The notes below the pieces were generated by a model that worked only from the letters and a program-made list of their open reading frames with translations, was not told where the DNA came from and searched no databases. Both the position numbers and the translations under genes were made by a program. A DNA stretch of 21,652 nucleotides from positions 1 to 21,652 of the forward strand of contig DATEMK010000063.1 in NCBI GenBank assembly GCA_035275625.1. Reading direction: 5' to 3'. Positions within the stretch are counted from its first letter, which is position 1, and each line of letters opens with the position of its first letter. Positions 1-5,352 of this stretch are shown piece after piece. The stretch comes from DATEMK01 sp035275625. GTDB taxonomy: Bacteria; Bacteroidota; Bacteroidia; AKYH767-A; OLB10.

Positions 1-36
1 TATTCGTAAATTCGTATTTATTCGTATTCGTTGATG
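1..36 (+). repeat. ATTCGT intergenic module, copy 1
   Basis: A 36-bp unit built on ATTCGT/AATTCGT words and ending in GTTGATG. It matches positions 1811-1846 at 34 of 36 bases, counted by eye. Shorter related pieces lie on the other strand at 7166-7182 and 15403-15418. It sits just upstream of the sugar kinase start, as the others sit next to other gene boundaries. The window edge may truncate it. Confidence 0.8.
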
Positions 37-45
37 GTAATTTAT

Positions 46-79
46 CCTCAAACCTGAACCATAAACCTCAAACCTCCTC
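46..79 (+). repeat. heptad repeat array (AAACCTC type) before the sugar kinase
   Basis: Degenerate period-7 array of AAACCTC/AACCTGA/AACCATA words running directly up to the ATG of the sugar kinase at 80. It is the complement form of the TTTAAGG-type arrays seen before several other genes in the window (1701, 1781, 8317, 12750, 15496). It leaves no room for a Shine-Dalgarno sequence. Confidence 0.65.
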
Positions 80-922
80 ATGCTCCTCGTTGCCGACAGC
101 GGTTCCACCAAAGCCGATTGGCTTTTAGCCGATAAGGGAAAAGTGATTGCTTCTTTCACCTCCATGGGATTCAATCCTTTTTTTCACAATGCAAAAACAG
201 TTTATACAGAGCTTGGCAAAAACAAGCCGATGAAAAAATACGCTTCTCAAATAAAGGAAGTAAAATTTTTCGGTGCCGGATGTTCCAGCCCTGCACGAAA
301 TAAAATCATTGCACAGGGATTAAAAAAAGTTTTCCCGGATGCAAAAGTCCTCGTGGACCATGACATGCTGGGCGCGGCTCTCGCTGCATGTAATAACAAT
401 GCGGGATTGGTGTGCATTCTCGGCACAGGCTCTAACATTGCCTGGTATGACGGCAAAAACATTTCCGAAACCCGCCACGGGTTAGGTTATGTATTGGGCG
501 ATGAAAGCTCCGGCAGCTATTACGGAAAAAAGCTGCTTGCTTATTTTAACTATGAAGTAATGCCCGCTGAACTGCGGAAAGCTTTTTATGAAGAATATAA
601 AATGACCAAAGAAAAAATGGTGAAGCACGTTTACAAAATGCCCGATGCCAACGTATATCTTGCCTCCTTCGCTAAATTTCTTTCCGGCTATAAAAATCAT
701 GCATGGATAAAGCAACTGGTATATAAAGGCATGACCGATTTTTTTGAAACCAACATCAGCGCTTACGCGCAATACAAAACCGCGCCTGTCCATTTCATCG
801 GCTCCATCGCCTTTCATTTTAAAGATACATTGCAGAAAGTGGCTGATGAAAACAATTTTAAAATGGGCAAGATCATCGTCAAGCCTGTGGATGATTTGAT
901 GGGATATTTTTTGAAGAATTAA
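80..922 (+). CDS. N-acetylglucosamine kinase-like protein (BadF/BadG/BcrA/BcrD ATPase family)
   Basis: A 280-residue sugar kinase of the ASKHA fold, predicted to phosphorylate N-acetylglucosamine or a related amino sugar in the cytoplasm, feeding cell-wall recycling or amino-sugar catabolism. Visible motifs: phosphate-1 loop DSGSTKADW (residues 6-14), the conserved acidic stretch DHDMLGA (94-100), phosphate-2 loop GTGSN (115-119), GDESSGSYYG (140-149) and an adenosine-type FIGSIAFHF near 239-247. Length fits the Bacteroidota branch of the family. The first ATG at 80 gives the intact N-terminal beta strand before the DSGST loop, so the start is sound. It stands alone; the gene downstream is on the other strand. 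Exact substrate is inferred from the family, not visible in the sequence. Confidence 0.87.
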   Translation: MLLVADSGSTKADWLLADKGKVIASFTSMGFNPFFHNAKTVYTELGKNKPMKKYASQIKEVKFFGAGCSSPARNKIIAQGLKKVFPDAKVLVDHDMLGAALAACNNNAGLVCILGTGSNIAWYDGKNISETRHGLGYVLGDESSGSYYGKKLLAYFNYEVMPAELRKAFYEEYKMTKEKMVKHVYKMPDANVYLASFAKFLSGYKNHAWIKQLVYKGMTDFFETNISAYAQYKTAPVHFIGSIAFHFKDTLQKVADENNFKMGKIIVKPVDDLMGYFLKN

Positions 923-1088
923 TCTCCGTGAACCTCCTCAGACACTATCGCCACCGTCACGAAATTCCCCACACCACAAATGTCATACGCGTCAGCATCC
1001 CTTCCCTGCGGAGAGGTTAGGTGGGGCTTGATCATAACAAAGTTGTCATCTTTCACATTTTTATTATGTGTTTGATTATGTCCCTTCG
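923..1088. other. gene-free stretch with a CTGCGGAGAGG-type intergenic repeat
   Basis: No supported gene. Positions 997-1029 hold a sequence (ATCCCTTCCCTGCGGAGAGG followed by TTAGGTGGGGCTT) of a type I recall as a recurrent intergenic repeat in Bacteroidota genomes; that recollection needs a genome search. A 30-codon GTG-started frame (928-1020) ends inside this repeat and has no other support. Positions 1080-1090 (TCCCTTCGGG) form a small hairpin just before the larger palindromic element. Confidence 0.5.
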
Positions 1089-1226
1089 GGCAATGTCATT
1101 AAGTTAAAAACGGTTTCTGCCGCGAAGACACAAAGACACGAAGTTTCACGAAACTTTTCTTAGCGTTTCTTTGTGCCTTTGTGCCTTTGTGGTAAGATCA
1201 AAATACTTTAACTTAATAGTATTGCC
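1089..1226. repeat. 138-bp palindromic element with 20-bp terminal inverted repeats (MITE-like)
   Basis: Terminal arms GGCAATGTCATTAAGTTAAA (1089-1108) and the reverse complement of 1207-1226 (GGCAATACTATTAAGTTAAA) match at 17 of 20 bases. Nested inside are arms made of CACAAAG/CACGAAG units (1120-1143 against 1169-1192, 19 of 24 matching, every difference a G/A transition), and at the centre AAGTTT-CACG-AAACTT (1141-1156) is a perfect 6-bp stem. No coding capacity. The right end lies 8 bp from the coaD stop codon. It could be a small non-autonomous mobile element or a structured 3'-end repeat; no clear target-site duplication was found. Confidence 0.75.
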
Positions 1227-1234
1227 TGGAGAGT

Positions 1235-1690
1235 TTAAAGCTTCACAGCATCAGGAACAAACATAGTCACATCACCCTTGTTCTTTATAATATCCCTTAC
1301 AATAGAAGAAGCCACAGCCGTGTACCTTGGCTCGCAGGGAATAAAAACGGTATCAATGCCGCCTGCCATGGCTTTATTCATCTGGGCAATTGCCTGCTCA
1401 AATTCAAAATCATTGGAATTCCGTAACCCGCGGATGATGTAAGCGGCATTCATGCGCTTGCAGAAATTAATCGTCAACCCGTCATACGTCATTACTTCTA
1501 TCTTCGGGTTTCCGGTAAAAGTTTTTTTAATCCACGCCTCTCTTTTTTCAGCCGCGTACATATATTCCTTCTGCATATTATTCCCGATGCCGATAATTAT
1601 TTTTTCAAACAGCGGAGCCGCGCGGTTAATAATGTCCACATGTCCCACTGTTATGGGATCAAAGGAGCCGGGGAAAACTGCAATGTTCAT
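1235..1690 (-). CDS. coaD: phosphopantetheine adenylyltransferase
   Basis: A 151-residue nucleotidyltransferase that joins 4'-phosphopantetheine and ATP to give dephospho-CoA, the penultimate step of CoA synthesis. All family signatures are present: GSFDPITVGHVDII (residues 8-21) with the TxGH nucleotide-binding motif (TVGH, 14-17), IRGLRNSNDFEFE (86-98) and the C-terminal SSIVRD (128-133), the usual ISSTxVR motif. Length is slightly below the 155-165 typical of the family but complete. ATG at 1690 gives the canonical start of the first beta strand. It follows rsmD on the same strand with a 106-bp gap filled by repeat modules; probably the last gene of a DUF3822-rsmD-coaD transcript, although the repeats could carry transcription signals of their own. 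Confidence 0.95.
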   Translation of the reverse strand: MNIAVFPGSFDPITVGHVDIINRAAPLFEKIIIGIGNNMQKEYMYAAEKREAWIKKTFTGNPKIEVMTYDGLTINFCKRMNAAYIIRGLRNSNDFEFEQAIAQMNKAMAGGIDTVFIPCEPRYTAVASSIVRDIIKNKGDVTMFVPDAVKL

Positions 1691-1700
1691 AGAGTGAGAT

Positions 1701-1792
1701 GTTTAAGGTTTATGAGCCACTAATTTCACTAATTACTCTAATTAAAATATTCGTGTTAATTGGTGTAATTCGTGGCATTGGTTTAAGGTTTA
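1701..1792. repeat. palindromic GCCACTAATT element flanked by 12-bp direct repeats
   Basis: Positions 1716-1776 form an imperfect palindrome: GCCACTAATTTCACTAATTA (1716-1735) pairs with the right arm, whose reverse complement begins GCCACGAATTACACCAATTA (17 of 20 match). It is flanked by the identical 12-mer GTTTAAGGTTTA at 1701-1712 and 1781-1792. The element sits between rsmD and coaD. It belongs to a type of AATTAGTG/AATTCGTG palindrome I recall as common in Bacteroidota intergenic DNA. Confidence 0.75.
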
Positions 1793-1796
1793 AAGT

Positions 1797-2378
1797 TCAT
1801 TCTGATGGAGTATTCGTAAATTCGTATATATTCGGATTCGTTGATGTTTCAAAGAAGCTAAATGCAACATTTCCGTATTTTCTTTCTTCGATGAAATACT
1901 TGTTCCCGGTAAAATGATTTTTTGACTGGTGCTCGAGGATGAATGTTCCTTTCTCTTTCAACAATTTATTTTCAAAGATAAGGTCAATCAGCTCATCATA
2001 ATTATTTAATTCAAACGGGGGATCGGCAAAGATAATATCTGCAACAGAGGCAGGGCATTTTTTTACATATGCAAATACATCCGCCCTCGCTACCGAAGCA
2101 TTTTCCATTTTCAAATCTCTGAAAACTTTTTTAATGAATTGTACACACTCAGAATTTTCCTCGATAGCGGTCACCGATTTGCACCTGCGTGAAATAAATT
2201 CATAGCTGATATTCCCGGTTCCGGCAAATAAATCGAGCACAGTTAGTTTTTCAAACTTATACCGCGAGTTAAGCATATTAAACAACCCCGTTTTGGCGAA
2301 ATCGGTGGTAGGACGCACAGGAAGGTTGCCGGGAGCATTTATAATTCTTCCTTTATATATGCCGCTTATGATCCGCAC
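1797..2378 (-). CDS. rsmD: 16S rRNA (guanine-N2)-methyltransferase RsmD
   Basis: A 193-residue class I SAM methyltransferase predicted to methylate G966 (E. coli numbering) of 16S rRNA. Visible: N-terminal RIISGIYKGR and RPTTDFAKTGLFN (22-34), SAM-binding DLFAGTGNISYE (49-60), acidic AIEENSE (71-77) and catalytic DPPFE (119-123). The start codon is GTG at 2378, inside the end of the upstream DUF3822 gene (13-nt overlap), pointing to translational coupling. The family normally ends at about FSFFE (173-177); here the last ~15 residues (STNPNIYEFTNTPSE) are encoded by the ATTCGT repeat module at 1811-1846, so the tail looks repeat-derived rather than ancestral. Catalytic core intact. Confidence 0.94.
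   Translation of the reverse strand: MRIISGIYKGRIINAPGNLPVRPTTDFAKTGLFNMLNSRYKFEKLTVLDLFAGTGNISYEFISRRCKSVTAIEENSECVQFIKKVFRDLKMENASVARADVFAYVKKCPASVADIIFADPPFELNNYDELIDLIFENKLLKEKGTFILEHQSKNHFTGNKYFIEERKYGNVAFSFFETSTNPNIYEFTNTPSE
1811..1846. repeat. ATTCGT intergenic module, copy 2 (inside the rsmD 3' end)
   Basis: Matches positions 1-36 at 34 of 36 bases in the same orientation. Here it lies within the rsmD reading frame, read on the opposite strand, and supplies most of the protein's C-terminal tail. Confidence 0.85.
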
Positions 2379-3247
2379 AGGTGCTGGCTGAATAATGTGT
2401 AATAAGCCCCGGGCTGCAATGCCTCCAGCTTATAGCTGTACTTATAAGGAGAAAGCTGTTCGCAGCAGCTCACGTTCTTTATATACCTGCAGGCGTCTTT
2501 ATAAAGAGCGCTGAAACTGTCTGCTTCACCGGCAAACTTCATTTCAACTGTTTCAGGATTCAGCTGCAATTGTTCGAATACAAATAAAATAAAATAAAGA
2601 AAATCTTCGCTTGTTTTATAGTGAAACCTGTTATAAAAGAAGAGCCTGCCGCTTTCTGCAACAGCAAGATCAAAATCTGCGGACCTCACATTTACAGTGA
2701 CCGTTTTATCCTGCCTGTTTTTATTTGAAATCAATACGCTGTTTATGAAAGCAGTTGACTGGTGACAAATGGAAATATCCCCGAACCAGTAATGCAGCAT
2801 TTTTTGAATAACCGGTGGAATCGAAAATAAATTCTTTGCATGAACCAGCTCCAGGTTATCCGATAAAACAATTTCGTCCATGCTTTCTCCAAAATTAAAA
2901 TCAAGTTCCTGCTTTTCAGACGTCTTATCATACAATGGTTCAGGAACCAAAATGGATTTTGGAAAGTTTACACAACAATTTACAGATCGAAAACCTTCAG
3001 GCAGGAGGATTTTGCTTTGCTGCCGGGCGAGTTCGCATTTTTCTGCAAGTACTCCCGGAGTTTCCGAAAAGGGAAAATGAAAATCCTCAAGGCAAATAAA
3101 TTTTTTACGTGTATCATCAAGCAGGGCAGCCGACAGAAAATCATTTCCCAATTGGATAAAAAGCCGGTAATGATTTGCCGCATCCGGGTTGTAGGATTCA
3201 TCAACCAGTGATTGCTTTACCCGTACCTTTGAAGATGTGAGTTCCAT
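2366..3247 (-). CDS. DUF3822 family protein
   Basis: A 293-residue soluble protein of unknown function. I assign DUF3822 from overall sequence character and from its position overlapping the start of rsmD, an arrangement typical of Bacteroidota. No signal peptide or membrane segment. The alternating strand-rich N-terminal half (YRLFIQLGNDFLSAALLDD, residues 27-45) resembles the actin-like ASKHA proteins related to PilM, but no nucleotide-binding motif is visible, so this is only a structural guess. ATG at 3247 is preceded by an exact TAnnTTTG box at 3265-3272, giving a very short leader. It probably heads the transcript that includes rsmD and coaD. Confidence 0.75.
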   Translation of the reverse strand: MELTSSKVRVKQSLVDESYNPDAANHYRLFIQLGNDFLSAALLDDTRKKFICLEDFHFPFSETPGVLAEKCELARQQSKILLPEGFRSVNCCVNFPKSILVPEPLYDKTSEKQELDFNFGESMDEIVLSDNLELVHAKNLFSIPPVIQKMLHYWFGDISICHQSTAFINSVLISNKNRQDKTVTVNVRSADFDLAVAESGRLFFYNRFHYKTSEDFLYFILFVFEQLQLNPETVEMKFAGEADSFSALYKDACRYIKNVSCCEQLSPYKYSYKLEALQPGAYYTLFSQHLCGS

Positions 3248-3264
3248 TTTCAGATTTTCCGCAG

Positions 3265-3272
3265 CAAAACTA
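3265..3272 (-). promoter_or_regulatory. Bacteroidota -7 element TAGTTTTG before DUF3822
   Basis: Exact match to TAnnTTTG on the minus strand, about 18 bp from the DUF3822 ATG, predicting a leader of roughly 10 nt. No TTG lies at the usual -33 spacing, so support is partial. Confidence 0.45.
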
Positions 3273-3360
3273 CAATAATTAAGGGTTAAGGTTTACTACC
3301 GGCAGCAACCTGGAAAGGTTTAAAGAAAGAGCTGTTTTTTGCCAACGGCACATTCACAGA

Positions 3361-3410
3361 AAAATAAAAAAGGGCTGTTAATTTAAGTGTTATCAAAAAC
3401 ATAACAGCCC
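3361..3410 (-). terminator. intrinsic terminator of the small gene at 3500-3679
   Basis: On the minus strand GGGCTGTTA (3410-3402) pairs perfectly with TAACAGCCC (3380-3372), followed by TTTTTTATTTTT (3371-3360). The loop is long (21 nt). It contains a competing hairpin, TGTTAT-GTTTTTG-ATAACA, that shares the TGTTA of the left arm, so the two stems are mutually exclusive. Confidence 0.75.
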
Positions 3411-3415
3411 CTAAA

Positions 3416-3577
3416 TAGTCAAAGGCTTACATCAGGATCAACGATTACCCCACGTTCATTTACCCTATATAAGTTATTATCCAAAACATATTGTGCTGAT
3501 TAATTGGTTACGTCCGGATCAATTTGTACCCCACCGTCTTCTACCCGGTATAAATTATTATCCAAAACATATTGTGC
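3416..3577 (-). repeat. 81-bp tandem duplication of a small gene's 3' end
   Basis: Copy A (3577-3497) lies inside the small CDS and copy B (3496-3416) follows it immediately. The period is exactly 81 bp (27 codons), so both copies are in one frame. The first 24 codons differ at 14 of 72 bases; the first 23 bases are identical. Five of the eleven altered codons are synonymous. Each copy carries a stop codon at the same relative position (TAA in A, TGA in B). Confidence 0.9.
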
Positions 3578-3679
3578 TGTTTCAAGTCTCTTCGCTTCGT
3601 ACTCGGCAGTGCTCGTACCAGGCTCCGGAGGAAAGAGTGTTTTGAGTGCCATAAGAATGGCGATTAATAGATCTCCCAT
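3500..3679 (-). CDS. small hypothetical protein, 59 residues
   Basis: Starts ATG-GGA-GAT at 3679 and ends TAA at 3500-3502. The N-terminus (MGDLLIAILMALKTLFPP) is a hydrophobic helix without the basic residues of a normal signal peptide; a Gly/Thr/Ser-rich turn, a charged helix (AEYEAKRLETAQYVLDNN, residues 25-42) and an acidic end (DPDV) follow. The motif AQYVLDNNLYRV..GGV..DPDV is repeated downstream in the same frame by an 81-bp duplication; reading through the TAA would give 86 residues ending at 3419. The intrinsic terminator just beyond (3361-3410) and the conserved pattern of the duplicate argue that this is a real gene. It is divergent from the helical protein gene at 3841. I do not recognise the family. 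Confidence 0.7.
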   Translation of the reverse strand: MGDLLIAILMALKTLFPPEPGTSTAEYEAKRLETAQYVLDNNLYRVEDGGVQIDPDVTN

Positions 3680-3758
3680 TTTATCAGTTTGTGAGGTTAA
3701 TTCAACAGGTCAAAATTCGATGTTATTTTTTAATAAAAGTGTATCAAAATACAGGTAC

Positions 3759-3785
3759 TTGTGACACAAAATTTTCCTATGTTTG
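3759..3785 (+). promoter_or_regulatory. promoter of the helical protein gene (TTG ... TATGTTTG)
   Basis: TATGTTTG (3778-3785) is an exact TAnnTTTG -7 element about 55 bp before the ATG at 3841. A TTG at 3759-3761 is 16 bp upstream, slightly short of the usual 17-21. It lies in the 161-bp divergent intergenic region shared with the small gene, so regulation of the two genes may be linked. Confidence 0.5.
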
Positions 3786-3840
3786 TAAAAGCATAAATGA
3801 TAATTATTAAGATTTTACCTGCTAAAATAAATTAAATGCC

Positions 3841-5334
3841 ATGAAAGAACTTAACAAATATATTGATTTTGTGACATCAGTTAGCCGAAATAATTCGGGG
3901 GTTCTGCAAAAAATTATCGGAAATGATGATAGCAAAAAAATGTTTCGCCTTGCTCATGGGTTCTACGATAAGAGCTTTGAAAATGATGCGCAGGCAATGC
4001 AAAGCCTTTATGGGAATCAGAAAAAAAGCGCCAGCTACCGTAAACTCAAATCACGGTTAAAGGACAGGCTTACCGATTTAATTTTTTTGCAGGACGCTGC
4101 ACGCTCAATGAAATTTCCGGTAGACCGGTCATTGCTGCAGGCACAGCGAAAAATATATGCAGCTCAAACATTAATTATGCGCGATCAGAGAAATGCTGCT
4201 CTTACATTGCTGAAACCGGCTTTTTATTCATCCGTACATTTTAATCACACACATCTTGCCTTGCAGGCGTGCAGGCTGTTATGCACTCATTATGCTATAG
4301 CCGGGAACAAAAAAAAATGGAATTATTTTTCATCCTCTTTTGTTGAGCTTATGGCACTGAATACCGCTGAAGCAGAAATGCATTACCTGTATTGCGATAC
4401 ACTTGTCCACATTGTTCATGTGATAGAATACAGCCGTGAAGAGCAAAAAATGCTCAGGAACAGCTATATAAAAGCAAAAAAACTTTACGAAAGATTCACC
4501 TCACACTTCATCACTATCTACTATTTCCGGCTTGCTGTTTATTATTACCACAGCAGACTGCAATTTAATAAAGTTATTAAATTATGCAAGCAGGGTATAG
4601 CCTATCTCGATGCCCATCCCCAGTTTTACCAGCTTACACGTGCCGGTGAGTTTCTCCTCATGGAACTTGAAAGTTGCCTTCTCCTTCGTGAATTTAACAG
4701 GGGAAGAGAATGCGTGGAACGCCTGCAACTGCATTTTTTACCTCATTCCTCTCCATGGGTTGTATTCCAGGCACAATATTTCCTTCTCGCAATGCGCACC
4801 GGAAATTACCAGGAAGCTCTTGAAATATTTTACAAAGTGAATCCGCAAAACAGGAAATTGAGTAAGATTCAACAGGAGCGATGGCATATTTACGAGGCTT
4901 ATTTGAATTTTGCCCTGCCTGATAAATTTATAATCAAGCAATTCAACATATTCCGCTTTCTGAATGATGTTCCGCTAACCAGCCGGGATAAGACAGGTTA
5001 TAATTTCAGCATACTGGTTGCGCAAATTATTTTGCTGGTCAACATGAAGGAAACAGAGAGGTTGTATGATCTGAAACAATCTTTCAGGTTATACCTGTAC
5101 CATTACATTAAAAAAAATAAACATCCCCGTCATTATCATTTCGGCAGGATGCTCAGGTTTTTGTTTTCGTATAATTTTAATCCGGCAAAAGCCGCTCAAA
5201 AAGTAAAACCTTATCTCATAAATCTGCAGGAACAAAAAAAAGATAAGCTGAATATCCTGGAAGAAACAGAAATTATTCCTTATGAAACTTTGTGGGTAAT
5301 GCTTATGAATAAATTTGTAACAAAGAAAAGATAA
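3841..5334 (+). CDS. all-helical (TPR-like) protein of unknown function
   Basis: A 497-residue protein with no signal peptide and no clear membrane span, strongly basic and aromatic. From about residue 85 on it is a string of amphipathic helix pairs, for example QAQRKIYAAQTLIMRDQRNA, RAGEFLLMELESCLLLREFN and QAQYFLLAMRTGNYQEALEI; the last has the TPR-like spacing (G-Y-EA), so an alpha-solenoid is likely. The N-terminal ~80 residues carry a basic helix (SASYRKLKSRLKDRLTDLI). The C-terminus ends EIIPYETLWVMLMNKF then a basic tail. Architecture recalls a family of ~500-residue helical hypothetical proteins scattered through Bacteroidota, but I cannot name it. No HTH or enzymatic motif is visible. 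It is divergent from the 59-residue small gene, with an exact TAnnTTTG box at 3778. A scaffold or peptide-sensing role would be speculation. Confidence 0.8.
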   Translation: MKELNKYIDFVTSVSRNNSGVLQKIIGNDDSKKMFRLAHGFYDKSFENDAQAMQSLYGNQKKSASYRKLKSRLKDRLTDLIFLQDAARSMKFPVDRSLLQAQRKIYAAQTLIMRDQRNAALTLLKPAFYSSVHFNHTHLALQACRLLCTHYAIAGNKKKWNYFSSSFVELMALNTAEAEMHYLYCDTLVHIVHVIEYSREEQKMLRNSYIKAKKLYERFTSHFITIYYFRLAVYYYHSRLQFNKVIKLCKQGIAYLDAHPQFYQLTRAGEFLLMELESCLLLREFNRGRECVERLQLHFLPHSSPWVVFQAQYFLLAMRTGNYQEALEIFYKVNPQNRKLSKIQQERWHIYEAYLNFALPDKFIIKQFNIFRFLNDVPLTSRDKTGYNFSILVAQIILLVNMKETERLYDLKQSFRLYLYHYIKKNKHPRHYHFGRMLRFLFSYNFNPAKAAQKVKPYLINLQEQKKDKLNILEETEIIPYETLWVMLMNKFVTKKR

Positions 5335-5352
5335 CTTCCGGAAAAAATTTTT

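Noticed and set aside
482..817. Minus-strand open frame of 111 codons inside the sugar kinase gene
   Set aside because: Antisense shadow of a clearly conserved gene; no recognisable protein.
928..1020. GTG-started 30-codon frame after the sugar kinase
   Set aside because: Ends in an intergenic repeat, has no promoter or recognisable sequence.
3504..3764. Plus-strand frame of 86 codons over the small gene
   Set aside because: The terminator orientation and the duplicated peptide pattern support the minus-strand gene instead.
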